From Flavobacterium sp. UBA6135 (GTDB lineage: Bacteria; Bacteroidota; Bacteroidia; Flavobacteriales; Flavobacteriaceae), in assembly GCF_002428305.1 (NCBI RefSeq), contig NZ_DIVJ01000050.1, positions 1-64,000 on the forward strand: a stretch of DNA of 64,000 nucleotides. The letters run 5' to 3'. Position 1 is the first letter of the stretch; each line of letters starts with the position of its first letter. Below, piece after piece: positions 17,215 to 25,322 of this stretch. The notes beneath the pieces are model-generated. The model was not told the DNA's origin. It did no database searches and saw only the letters and a list, made by a program, of their open reading frames with translations. The translations under genes and the position numbers were made by a program.

Positions 17215-17808
17215 GTGAGAAAATTGTTTGTACTCTTTGTTTTATCTTTTGTGAATTGCAATCATACTGCTCCGCTTGAATTAGCAAAAGAGTATACTTC
17301 TATTCATAATGAAGCTTTGGCTTATTGCAAAGCGAACCAATTCAATCAGGATTTTTATTTCTTAATTGATATGAGTATCCATTCAGGTAAAAATCGCTTT
17401 TTTATATATGATTTTAAAACTAAAAATAGCATTGATAAAAATATAGTTACCCATGGCACTTGTGATGTTTTTGAAGACAATCCCGAAAAATATAAGAAAG
17501 CCAAATTCAGCAATACAATCAATAGTCATTGTTCAATGAAGGGTAAATTTAAGGTTGGGAAACGGGATTACAGTTCATGGGGAATCAACATCAAATACTG
17601 GTTACATGGTTTAGAAACCACTAACGCGAATGCGGTGAAAAGAGTAGTGGTGTTGCATTCATGGCTAGCCGTTTCCAACGAAGAAATTTATCCAAGATAT
17701 TCGCCATTAAGTTGGGGTTGTCCCGCTGTTTCTGATGCATTCATGCAGATTTTGGATGGAAAATTAAAAGCAGTGGACAAACCGGTTTTGATGTGGATTA
17801 TAGAATAA
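17215..17808 (+). CDS. L,D-transpeptidase-like (murein transpeptidase catalytic domain) lipoprotein
   Basis: A 197-residue exported protein starting at GTG, with a short hydrophobic leader ending LSFVNC, a plausible though weak lipobox. The catalytic region reads VVLHSWLAVSNEE with SPLSWGCPAVSD downstream: the conserved His and the S-x-G-C motif of the YkuD-related murein L,D-transpeptidase family. The subgroup is the one annotated as murein L,D-transpeptidase catalytic domain protein. It probably acts on peptidoglycan cross-links or lipoprotein attachment. It is convergent with the LysR gene, with a 4-bp gap. Confidence 0.82.
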   Translation: MRKLFVLFVLSFVNCNHTAPLELAKEYTSIHNEALAYCKANQFNQDFYFLIDMSIHSGKNRFFIYDFKTKNSIDKNIVTHGTCDVFEDNPEKYKKAKFSNTINSHCSMKGKFKVGKRDYSSWGINIKYWLHGLETTNANAVKRVVVLHSWLAVSNEEIYPRYSPLSWGCPAVSDAFMQILDGKLKAVDKPVLMWIIE

Positions 17809-17812
17809 AATA

Positions 17813-18727
17813 TTAAATCCAAGCAAATTTTTCAGCCATTATTTTATTTTTATTTACCAATAAATAATCAGTAAATGCCTTGGCAACCGGGGATAGGTTT
17901 TTTTGCTTTAACCATATCAAACTCCAGGTGGACTTTAATGGTAACCCTTTTATGGGGATGATATGTAAGTCACCATTATTTAATTCGTTTTTGAGTCCTA
18001 TCAAAGGCATGATGGAGCAGCCAATTCCTGCAATTAATGCTTGTTTTACTGCTTCGTTTGAAGTTAATTCCATTTTTTTGACCAATTGTAATTTATTACT
18101 TTCAAGAAATTGTTCCATTACTTGTCTGGTTCCAGATCCTTTTTCTCTATAAATTATAGGGATATTTTCAATTATTGATTTGTTGTTGTGCTCATTTGGG
18201 AAGTCAAATTCTTTGTTTCCTACCAAATACAGTTTGTTTTCCATTAGGTCGATTTTTTCTACATCTATTTTTTCAGGAAGTAAGGAAACAAGAGAAAAAT
18301 CAACATCATTATTTTGTAAACTTTTAATTACTTTTGACTTGTTGGTTACATCAAGTTCCAATTCAACTGCTTTATTTTCTTTTAAAAAATCAGTTATAAA
18401 GTAGGGTATAACATACTTGCCGGTGGATACAACAGATATTTTTAGTCGTCCTGTTAATTGGCCTTTGAATGCCATAGTTTTATAGTTTATCTTCTGCAAT
18501 TCATTTAAAATTTTTTCAGCAGCAATAGCAATTTCTTTTCCAAAATCTGTTACATACAGTTGTCTTCCAATGACTTCCGTTAATGGAATGTCAAATTGAT
18601 CTTGAAATTTTTTAAGTTGAATGGATATTGCAGGTTGGGTTAGGTGCATCTCCTCTGCAGCCTTGGTAATACTTTTGGTTTCTGTTATTTTCAAGAAAAT
18701 AAGCAATTGATGTAAGGTGTAATTCAT
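17813..18727 (-). CDS. LysR-type transcriptional regulator (CbbR/YeiE-like)
   Basis: A 304-residue LTTR. The N-terminal winged helix-turn-helix (residues 1-65) contains SITKAAEEMHLTQPAISIQLKKF, and the effector-binding domain starts near residue 90. The set of residues YREKGSGTRQVMEQFL near 195 and TSNEAVKQALIAGIGCSIMP near 225 is the pattern of CbbR, YeiE and CysB-like regulators. CbbR proteins control CO2-fixation genes in autotrophs. Here it faces an operon with an SbtA-like bicarbonate permease across an 85-bp spacer, so regulation of that operon is the natural inference. A -7 box lies at 18752-18759. Confidence 0.9.
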   Translation of the reverse strand: MNYTLHQLLIFLKITETKSITKAAEEMHLTQPAISIQLKKFQDQFDIPLTEVIGRQLYVTDFGKEIAIAAEKILNELQKINYKTMAFKGQLTGRLKISVVSTGKYVIPYFITDFLKENKAVELELDVTNKSKVIKSLQNNDVDFSLVSLLPEKIDVEKIDLMENKLYLVGNKEFDFPNEHNNKSIIENIPIIYREKGSGTRQVMEQFLESNKLQLVKKMELTSNEAVKQALIAGIGCSIMPLIGLKNELNNGDLHIIPIKGLPLKSTWSLIWLKQKNLSPVAKAFTDYLLVNKNKIMAEKFAWI

Positions 18728-18751
18728 AAGTTTTGTTTATGTATATCATTA

Positions 18752-18759
18752 CAAATATA
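18752..18759 (-). promoter_or_regulatory. Bacteroidota -7 box (TATATTTG) for the LysR gene
   Basis: Minus-strand TATATTTG (CAAATATA on plus) 24 nt before the LysR ATG. The whole 85-bp divergent spacer is AT-rich and probably holds the operator. Confidence 0.5.
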
Positions 18760-18812
18760 AATAAAAATATATGAAATAATTTTTTGAGCTTTGCAAAATA
18801 AAATTCTAGTCA

Positions 18813-18983
18813 ATGAAAAATATACTTCAGAAATACGGTTTGATTTATGCTACTATATGGTTACTAACCGGTTTTATTGCATCTGTTTTATTTCCTAAAA
18901 ATATCATTTTTCATTTTTATTTAGGATTAGGAATTTTGTTTACTCTTTATTTTTTGAAATCAAATAATCTAAAAATCAAATAA
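18813..18983 (+). CDS. Small two-helix membrane peptide, first gene of the bicarbonate operon
   Basis: A 56-codon frame beginning MKNILQKYGLIYATIWLLTG with two hydrophobic segments (about residues 8-27 and 31-48) and a basic tail. It is the first ORF downstream of the divergent LysR gene and ends 17 bp before the 100-aa gene, so it is likely translated as part of the operon. Its stop lies in a short direct repeat (AATAATCTAAAAATCAA twice, about 18963-18993). I do not recognise the family. Alternatively it could be a leader peptide. Confidence 0.55.
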   Translation: MKNILQKYGLIYATIWLLTGFIASVLFPKNIIFHFYLGLGILFTLYFLKSNNLKIK

Positions 18984-19000
18984 TCTAAAAATCAACAATA

Positions 19001-19303
19001 ATGACAACAAATTTAACTTTCGACCTGATTGATGGATCCTTCAAATCTGCTGAGGCTAAGAGGATCTTATTTACTTTAATTAAGGATAAAATTAATTTTC
19101 ATGAATTGGAAATGTTCAGTGCTTACGAAAAATATGGTATAGAATTACCGCATTCTAAGAAAAGAATTGTGGCATTAAAAGAAGCTCTAGTAAGCATAGA
19201 TCGTTTGATAACAGAATCTGCAAAAGATGATTTAGACATTCAAATTTCCGGAGCAATTCAAATTATTTCTGTTGCAAAGAAAGAAACAAATGAAGTTTTT
19301 TGA
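19001..19303 (+). CDS. Unknown 100-aa protein in the bicarbonate operon
   Basis: A 100-residue soluble, mostly helical protein. The core KSAEAKRILFTLIKDKINFHELEMFSAYEKYG is not a family I can name. I considered an SbtB-type PII-like partner because of the neighbouring permease, but the sequence lacks the βαββαβ pattern and the nucleotide loop, so I reject that. Its last 14 nt overlap the start of the DUF6671 gene, implying coupled translation. Confidence 0.7.
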   Translation: MTTNLTFDLIDGSFKSAEAKRILFTLIKDKINFHELEMFSAYEKYGIELPHSKKRIVALKEALVSIDRLITESAKDDLDIQISGAIQIISVAKKETNEVF

Positions 19304-20132
19304 AGGTAGAAAACTTATTATAGCCACCAAGCATCAGAAGGAAAAAGTTATTTCTCCGCTCATTGAAGAGCATTTGGGTTTAGAAGTTTTTGTGCCAAAT
19401 GATTATGATACAGATAAGTTTGGCACATTTACAGGAGAAATTTCAAGACTGGATAATGCACTAGAAGCAGTACGCAATAAATGCCTTGAGGCTATGGATT
19501 ATTATGGCTATGATTTGGGAATTGCATCTGAGGGTTCTTTTGGCCCACATCCTAGTATGTTTTTTGCACATGCCGATGATGAGTTAATAGTATTGATTGA
19601 TAAAAAAAACAATCTTGAAGTTGTAGCCCGTGAATTAAGTATTGAAACTAATTTCAATGCAGAAAAAGTAACTACATTCTCTGAATTACTTGAGTTTGCT
19701 AAACAAGCAAATTTTCCTTCGCATGGTTTGATTCTAAAAGATTCTGAAAATGATTTTTCAAAAATAATTAAAGATATTTTGGATTGGGAACAATTAAAAT
19801 TGAGTTATGAGTCACTCTCTGCACAGTCAGACGAAGTTTGGGTAGAAACGGATATGAGAGCTCATAGAAATCCGACACGAATGAAGATTATTGAGAAAGC
19901 AACACAAAAATTAGTAGCTAAGTTAGCAACGCTTTGTCCGAGTTGTCAAACACCTGGTTTTGATATCAATAAAGTTATTAAAGGCCTGCCATGTAAATGG
20001 TGTAAATATCCCACAGAATCTACTTTTGCTTTTCAGTATTCTTGTCAAAAATGTAAGCACACCATATTAGAAAAATATCCAAAAGGTAAACATTATGAGT
20101 CACCCGAGTTTTGCTACCACTGCAATCCCTAA
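19290..20132 (+). CDS. DUF6671-family protein with C-terminal zinc ribbon
   Basis: A 280-residue protein (ATG at 19290 chosen, giving MKFFEGRKLIIATKHQKE; the frame is open from 19272). The N-terminal part has an α/β look with GTFTGEISRLDNALEAVRNKC near residue 45 and ASEGSFGPHPSMFFAHADDE near 84. The C-terminal 75 residues carry four Cys pairs: CPSC, CKWC, CQKC and CYHC, enough for two zinc sites. I know this combination as DUF6671; its function is unknown. The GEI-RL-NAL and EGSFGPHP motifs suggest a small-molecule or nucleotide-binding enzyme. The end overlaps the Sua5 gene by 38 bp. Confidence 0.75.
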   Translation: MKFFEGRKLIIATKHQKEKVISPLIEEHLGLEVFVPNDYDTDKFGTFTGEISRLDNALEAVRNKCLEAMDYYGYDLGIASEGSFGPHPSMFFAHADDELIVLIDKKNNLEVVARELSIETNFNAEKVTTFSELLEFAKQANFPSHGLILKDSENDFSKIIKDILDWEQLKLSYESLSAQSDEVWVETDMRAHRNPTRMKIIEKATQKLVAKLATLCPSCQTPGFDINKVIKGLPCKWCKYPTESTFAFQYSCQKCKHTILEKYPKGKHYESPEFCYHCNP

Positions 20133-21126
20133 TAAGCGAGGGATAATAACAAAATCTGTCAAAAAAGCCGCTTTTTATATTAATAAAGGGGAGGTTGTTG
20201 CTATACCTACTGAAACAGTATATGGATTAGCGGCATCTATCTACAATGAAAATGCCATTAAAAAAATTTTCGAAATCAAGGAAAGACCTTTTTTTAATCC
20301 GCTTATCGTTCATGTTGATTCCATCGAATCTTTAGAAAAACTTGCGGTTTCTATACCTGAAAAAGCATATGTGTTGGCACAAAATTTTTGGCCTGGCCCT
20401 CTAACTATGATTTTTGAGAAGAGGAAATCAATTTCAGATTTAGTTACCGGAGGTAAAAATACTGTTGCGGTTAGAATGCCTAATCACAAGTTGACTTTAG
20501 AATTAATAAAAATGACTGATACCCCCTTAGCGGCACCAAGTGCTAATCCTTTTGGTTCTATTAGTCCTACTTCTGCTAAACATGTAGAAAAGTATTTTAA
20601 AAACAAACTAGATGTAATTCTTGATGGCGGTTCTTGTTCAAAAGGAATAGAGTCAACAATTATAGGTTTCAAAAATAATGAAGTTATAGTTTATCGTTTA
20701 GGGTCGCTCTCTTTGGAAAAGATAGAAACAGTAGTTGGAAAAGTAAAATTTGTAAAAAACTCTAACAAAAATCCAATAGCTCCTGGTATGTTAGATAAAC
20801 ATTACGCACCTAAAACACCAATGATTCTGTGTGAGAATCCTTTGCAAACAGCTTTCAATTTAATTGGTAAAAATATTGGAATAATTGTTTTTGATAAAAA
20901 AGATTTTTATTCTGATTACTTTGTTGAGGTTTTATCACCTAAAAGTAATTTAGAAGAAGCAGCAAAAAATCTTTATGCTGCTATGCATAAACTCGATGAA
21001 AAAGGTTTTGATCTATTGATAGCTGAAAAATTTCCAGATGTTGGTATAGGAAAAACTATCAATGATCGACTTACAAGGGCCTGCAAAAAAGAAACCAATT
21101 TTACACCTAATAACATATTTATTTAA
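20095..21126 (+). CDS. L-threonylcarbamoyladenylate synthase, Sua5 type
   Basis: A 343-residue two-domain enzyme making threonylcarbamoyl-AMP from threonine, bicarbonate/CO2 and ATP for the tRNA t6A37 modification. Residues typical of the YrdC domain are present: VVAIPTETVYGLAA near 35, KERPFFNPLIVHV near 63, the PLAAPSANPFGSISPTSA motif near 145 and GIESTIIGF near 180. A linker with APGMLDKHYAPKTP near 225 leads to the Sua5 C-terminal domain (about 245-343, ending NDRLTRAC). The start overlaps DUF6671 by 38 bp and the stop overlaps the permease ATG (TAATG). Being in a transport operon, it may be a second copy with a special role. Confidence 0.92.
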   Translation: MSHPSFATTAIPNKRGIITKSVKKAAFYINKGEVVAIPTETVYGLAASIYNENAIKKIFEIKERPFFNPLIVHVDSIESLEKLAVSIPEKAYVLAQNFWPGPLTMIFEKRKSISDLVTGGKNTVAVRMPNHKLTLELIKMTDTPLAAPSANPFGSISPTSAKHVEKYFKNKLDVILDGGSCSKGIESTIIGFKNNEVIVYRLGSLSLEKIETVVGKVKFVKNSNKNPIAPGMLDKHYAPKTPMILCENPLQTAFNLIGKNIGIIVFDKKDFYSDYFVEVLSPKSNLEEAAKNLYAAMHKLDEKGFDLLIAEKFPDVGIGKTINDRLTRACKKETNFTPNNIFI

Positions 21127-22088
21127 TGAATTTAGATTTATTACTTCAAAATTTAACCAATCCGGCTTTATTGTTTTTTGTATTAGGTATTTTAGCGGTA
21201 AAGTTTAAAAGCGATCTTCAAATACCGCCAAATTCTTCAAAATTTATTTCACTTTATCTCTTGTTTTCAATTGGTTTTAAAGGTGGACAAGAATTGGTTC
21301 ACAGCGAGTTGAATCTTTCAATTTTTTGGGCGTTACTTTTTGGAGTTGTTATAGCTTCTATAATCCCATTATACACCTTTTTTATACTGAAAAGAAAACT
21401 TAGCACAGAAAATTCTGGAGCCATTGCGGCAGCTTATGGTTCCGTGAGTGCAGTAACATTTGTTACGGCTGTTTCTTTTTTAGAAATTCAAAACATTCTG
21501 TTCAGCGGGCATATGGTTGCTGTAATGGCATTGATGGAAGCACCGGCTATAATTATTGGTGTTATTTTAATTCGTTCATTTGGCACAAAAGAATCTTGCA
21601 ACAGCTCTATGGGTTCCATAATCAAACATTCATTCACTAATGGAAGTGTATTTTTAATTTTAGGAAGCTTATTGATTGGTTTTTTGACAAGTGACAAAGA
21701 GGCCATGGGAATCAAACCTTTTACTACTGATATTTTTAAAGGCTTTTTAGCTATTTTTTTATTAGATATGGGAATTGTGTGCGGTAAAAAAATCAATGAT
21801 TTTTTAAAGAGTGGATGGTTTACAGCCGTTTTTGCCGTTGTCATACCCTTGTTTAACGGATGCTTGGTAGCGTTACTCAGTCAATTTGTTACCAATGATG
21901 TGGGTGATAGATTTATGTTTGCTGTACTGGCGGCAAGTGCCTCTTATATCGCTGTGCCTGCTGCAATGAAAATGGCTGTTCCTAAAGCAAATCCCGGATT
22001 GTTCGTTCCAATGGCTTTGGCAGTTTCATTTCCTTTTAATATTACCTTGGGAATGCCAATTTATTTGGCAGTAATAAATTATTTTTAA
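21126..22088 (+). CDS. SbtA-like sodium-dependent bicarbonate permease
   Basis: A 320-residue inner-membrane protein with about ten helices in two inverted halves. The segments SIGFKGGQELVHSEL near residue 50, AAAYGSVSAVTFVTA near 100 and VLAASASYIAVPAAMKMAVPKANP near 275 match the SbtA/SBP-type Na+-dependent bicarbonate transporter family of cyanobacteria and marine heterotrophs. It probably imports HCO3-; the cation dependence is family knowledge. It is translationally coupled to the Sua5 gene (1-nt overlap) and ends 4 bp inside the converging DUF2721 gene. No carbonic anhydrase or SbtB is adjacent. Confidence 0.85.
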   Translation: MNLDLLLQNLTNPALLFFVLGILAVKFKSDLQIPPNSSKFISLYLLFSIGFKGGQELVHSELNLSIFWALLFGVVIASIIPLYTFFILKRKLSTENSGAIAAAYGSVSAVTFVTAVSFLEIQNILFSGHMVAVMALMEAPAIIIGVILIRSFGTKESCNSSMGSIIKHSFTNGSVFLILGSLLIGFLTSDKEAMGIKPFTTDIFKGFLAIFLLDMGIVCGKKINDFLKSGWFTAVFAVVIPLFNGCLVALLSQFVTNDVGDRFMFAVLAASASYIAVPAAMKMAVPKANPGLFVPMALAVSFPFNITLGMPIYLAVINYF

Positions 22089-22474
22089 TCCACCAAATCC
22101 TTTAAATGTACTCGCAACGCTTTTACGGAAATACTAATTTCCCAAAATGAAATGCCTAACGAAATCAACAATGCCAATAAACTTCCTCCAAAAAGAATAA
22201 TGCCAAGCAATTGGTATTCAAAAAATAAAACTAACATAGAAAAAACGGATAAAAACAAACTCAACACACCTGCCAATTGCATATAACGAATTAGTGTTAA
22301 TCGTAAATTTAAATTTGAAATTTCAATCAAAATGCTTTTGTTCTCTTTTTCATCATAGGTCTTTTTTAAACCTCGCACAATTTGAGCAATGGTTAAAAAA
22401 CGATTCGTATAAGCCAATAAAATCAAAGAGGTGGCAGAAAAGAGTAGGGCGGGTGTGTCAATGGTAAGGGTCAT
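22085..22474 (-). CDS. DUF2721-family membrane protein
   Basis: A 129-residue protein with three hydrophobic segments, typical of DUF2721 (LTIDTPALLFSATSLILLAYTNRF, then RLTLIRYMQLAGVLSLFLSV). Function unknown. The frame is open to 22507, but the ATG at 22474 removes a non-conserved extension that coincides with GTTTCGG repeats. It converges on the SbtA-like gene with a 4-bp overlap. Confidence 0.8.
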   Translation of the reverse strand: MTLTIDTPALLFSATSLILLAYTNRFLTIAQIVRGLKKTYDEKENKSILIEISNLNLRLTLIRYMQLAGVLSLFLSVFSMLVLFFEYQLLGIILFGGSLLALLISLGISFWEISISVKALRVHLKDLVD

Positions 22475-22569
22475 ATGAAGGTTTCGGGTTTCGGGTTGCG
22501 AGTTCAAAGTTCGTGATTTCTTGAATACATTGATTAAAAGATTTCAGATTTGAACGTTTTTTCAAAACA

Positions 22570-23130
22570 TTACTTGGGCCATTTGACTTCATAACCTTTA
22601 AATTCCTTTAAAGTAGGAATTGAAATCACCGTAAAAGGTTTTGAAAAAGTATCCCAGTTGTCGGCATTTGGTTTTAATTGACTAACAGATAATTTGCCGG
22701 ATTTCAAGTTTAAATACCTGAAGGTTTGTGTGTCATTTTCTCGTATGGATTCTCCATAATACAGCAGTTCAAAATCATTTTCATTGTATTCAAAAAACCA
22801 ATAATAATTAGTAGCGTCTTTCCTGAAAACCAAATTAAGACTGTTTTCACTAAAAGTAAAGGAATAACAAAGCAGATAATCATCAGAATTGGTTTTGTAA
22901 AAAATTATCTTCTCGGTTTTTATTTCATGCAAAATACCTTCGCTTCCCATCAGATGAACTTCAATTTGAATTGAGTCATAATCTGATGATGTTTCTTGGG
23001 TTAAATAGGCAATGTCTTCAATGCCATTTTCGTCAAAATCAGCTTTTACTACTTTTTCTAATGATATGCCATCTTGTGCACAACAAATGCCAAACCAAAA
23101 AAAACTTAAGATTGTAATAATACATCGCAT
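22570..23130 (-). CDS. Secreted protein of unknown function
   Basis: A 186-residue protein with a signal peptide ending near residue 18 (FFWFGICCAQ; the two Cys could alternatively act as a lipobox). The mature part is β-rich, with KADFDENGIEDIAYLTQE, a calcium-binding-like D-x-D-x-G run seen in VCBS/FG-GAP-type repeats and in Bacteroidota secreted proteins. I do not recognise a named family. Monocistronic. Confidence 0.65.
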   Translation of the reverse strand: MRCIITILSFFWFGICCAQDGISLEKVVKADFDENGIEDIAYLTQETSSDYDSIQIEVHLMGSEGILHEIKTEKIIFYKTNSDDYLLCYSFTFSENSLNLVFRKDATNYYWFFEYNENDFELLYYGESIRENDTQTFRYLNLKSGKLSVSQLKPNADNWDTFSKPFTVISIPTLKEFKGYEVKWPK

Positions 23131-23180
23131 GCTAAACTCTAATTACAATCTAATTACGTAAAATCTTATAATTTATTGCA

Positions 23181-23212
23181 CAAAAAAAACCTGCAAGTTT
23201 GCACTCACAGGT
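23181..23212 (-). terminator. Possible terminator downstream of htpG
   Basis: ACCTG (23189-23193) pairs with CAGGT (23208-23212), and an inner GCAAGTTTGC is self-complementary. On the minus strand an eight-T run follows (23182-23188 as A on plus). The stem is short, so confidence is moderate. Confidence 0.5.
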
Positions 23213-23213
23213 C

Positions 23214-23255
23214 TTTCCTCTTTCCTCTTTCCTCTTTCCTCTTTCTTCTTTCTTC
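23214..23255. repeat. Heptamer microsatellite TTTCCTC x4 then TTTCTTC x2
   Basis: Six consecutive 7-bp units lie between the htpG stop and its terminator; they are pyrimidine-only on the plus strand. On the htpG transcript they form a purine-rich 3' untranslated segment. Such tracts are prone to slippage. Confidence 0.8.
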
Positions 23256-23271
23256 TATTTTCTATTCTCTC

Positions 23272-25158
23272 TTACTTAATCATCTCAAAACTTCGCTTCA
23301 CAAAAGCCGTCAATTCCTCACCTTTCAACAATCCTTGAGAAATTTTTGCCAAATCCATCGCTTGTTTTACTAAATGTTCCTGAGCTGATTTGTCTTCTGT
23401 TGTAAGAATGGTTGTGGCTAAATTAGAATTCGTATTCACTACCAAATTATACATCTCCGGGAAGTTACCCATACCAAACATGCCGCCACCGCCGGATTGA
23501 CTCATTTCTTTCATGCGTCGCATAAATTCCGGTTGTGTAATCATGAATGGTGCCGCATTGCTATCCATAGCTTCCAATTGAACCGTGTAGGTTGCTTTTG
23601 GTACCATTTCCTCTAAAACGGTTTTCAATTTGGTTGCTTCTTCTTCTGATAATTTTGAAATTTGTGTGTCTTCTTTTTGGATTAATTTGTCAATATGATC
23701 CGAATCGACACGAACAAACGTCAGGTTTTCATTATCCGATTCTAATTTTTGAATTAAATGTGAAACAATCGGACTGTCCAATAACAACACTTCATAACCT
23801 TTTTCTTTGGCAATGTCGATGTAGCCATGTTGTGCTTCTTTGTTGGAAGCATATAAAACCACCAATTTTCCGTTTTTGTCCGTTTGATTGGCGGATATTT
23901 TTTCTTTTAATTCGGTTAAAGTGTAATATTTCTCATCTACGCTTGGATATAATACAAAATCGCCTGCTTTTTCATAGAATTTAGCTTCCGAAAGCATTCC
24001 GTATTCCAAAACGATTTTGATGTCATTCCATTTTTGTTCAAAATCTTCACGGTTTTCGTTGAATAACGATTTTAATTTATCCGCTACTTTTCTGGTAATG
24101 TAATTCGAAATCTTTTTCACATTGCCATCCGATTGCAAATACGAACGCGAAACATTCAACGGAATATCCGGCGAATCAATCACTCCGCGTAACATCACTA
24201 AAAATTCAGGAACAATTCCTTCTACATTATCGGTTACATAAACCTGATTTTGGTACAATTGAATTTTGTCTTTTTGAATTTGTAAATCCGCAGACATTTT
24301 TGGGAAATATAAAATTCCGGTCAAATTAAACGGATAATCCACGTTCAAATGTATGCTGAACAACGGATCTTCAAATTGCATGGGATATAATTCTCTGTAA
24401 AATTCTTTATAATCCTCATCTTTCAATTCCGTTGGAGCTTTTGTCCAGGCCGGAGTTGGGTTATTGATGATGTTATCTACTTCAATTTCTTCTGCTTTGT
24501 AATCTTCAGGAGCATCTTCCGGTTTTGGAAGTGTTTCTTTTTTGGTTCCAAATTTAATGGGCACCGGCATGAATTTGTTGTATTTTTTCAACAATTCACG
24601 GATTTTAAATTCTTCTAAAAATTCTAAAGAATCTTCAGCAATATGAAGGATGATTTCTGTTCCACGGTCAGTTTTATCGCTTGGAACTAACGTGAATTCA
24701 GGACTTCCGTCACACGTCCAATGAGCTGCCGGTTCGTCTTTAAACGATTTAGTAATGATTTCCACTTTGGAAGCCACCATAAAGGCAGAGTAGAAACCTA
24801 AACCAAAATGGCCGATGATTCCTGAGTCTTTTGCTGAATCTTTATATTTTTCTAAAAATTCTTCTGCACCAGAAAAAGCCACTTGGTTGATGTATTTTTC
24901 CACTTCTTCGGCGGTCATACCCAAACCTTGATCGATAATATGTAATTTTTTATTCTCCTTATCGATTTTTACTTCAATAATGGGATTGCCATATTCTACT
25001 TTGGCCTCACCAATGCTCGTTAAGTGTTTTAGTTTTAGTGTAGCATCTGTTGCATTGGACACTAACTCACGAAGAAAAATTTCGTGATCGCTGTATAAAA
25101 ACTTTTTAATTAAAGGAAAGATGTTTTCTACAGAAACATTAATTTTTCCGGTTGTCAT
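23272..25158 (-). CDS. htpG: Molecular chaperone HtpG (Hsp90)
   Basis: A 628-residue cytosolic Hsp90. The GHKL ATPase motifs are intact: ELVSNATDATLK near residue 32, DQGLGMT near 77 and GHFGLGFYSAFMVA near 115. A middle domain runs from about 225 and a C-terminal dimerisation domain to the end. The acidic linker of eukaryotic Hsp90 is short here (LPKPEDAPEDYKAEE). It assists late folding under heat and oxidative stress. A -7 box (25213-25220) lies 55 nt upstream. Monocistronic. Confidence 0.96.
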   Translation of the reverse strand: MTTGKINVSVENIFPLIKKFLYSDHEIFLRELVSNATDATLKLKHLTSIGEAKVEYGNPIIEVKIDKENKKLHIIDQGLGMTAEEVEKYINQVAFSGAEEFLEKYKDSAKDSGIIGHFGLGFYSAFMVASKVEIITKSFKDEPAAHWTCDGSPEFTLVPSDKTDRGTEIILHIAEDSLEFLEEFKIRELLKKYNKFMPVPIKFGTKKETLPKPEDAPEDYKAEEIEVDNIINNPTPAWTKAPTELKDEDYKEFYRELYPMQFEDPLFSIHLNVDYPFNLTGILYFPKMSADLQIQKDKIQLYQNQVYVTDNVEGIVPEFLVMLRGVIDSPDIPLNVSRSYLQSDGNVKKISNYITRKVADKLKSLFNENREDFEQKWNDIKIVLEYGMLSEAKFYEKAGDFVLYPSVDEKYYTLTELKEKISANQTDKNGKLVVLYASNKEAQHGYIDIAKEKGYEVLLLDSPIVSHLIQKLESDNENLTFVRVDSDHIDKLIQKEDTQISKLSEEEATKLKTVLEEMVPKATYTVQLEAMDSNAAPFMITQPEFMRRMKEMSQSGGGGMFGMGNFPEMYNLVVNTNSNLATTILTTEDKSAQEHLVKQAMDLAKISQGLLKGEELTAFVKRSFEMIK

Positions 25159-25212
25159 ATGTATTTTATTTTAGTTAAACGTTTGTTATTTTCTATTGAG
25201 CAAAAGCGATAC

Positions 25213-25220
25213 CAAAAATA
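25213..25220 (-). promoter_or_regulatory. Bacteroidota -7 box (TATTTTTG) for htpG
   Basis: CAAAAATA on plus, 55 nt before the htpG ATG. No heat-shock CIRCE palindrome is visible in the spacer. Confidence 0.5.
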
Positions 25221-25284
25221 AATTATGACAAAATGTCGTAAAATTATTCTATAATTATGTAACTTTATGATTCAATTTTGGTGT

Positions 25285-25292
25285 TATATTTG
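25285..25292 (+). promoter_or_regulatory. Bacteroidota -7 box (TATATTTG) for the lipocalin-like gene
   Basis: TAnnTTTG match 30 nt before the ATG at 25323. Confidence 0.55.
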
Positions 25293-25322
25293 TAAGTCAA
25301 AATTTATAAAAATTTTAAAAAC

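Noticed and set aside
19001..19303. SbtB (PII-like) partner of the bicarbonate permease
   Set aside because: The 100-aa protein is mostly helical with no βαββαβ pattern or nucleotide loop.
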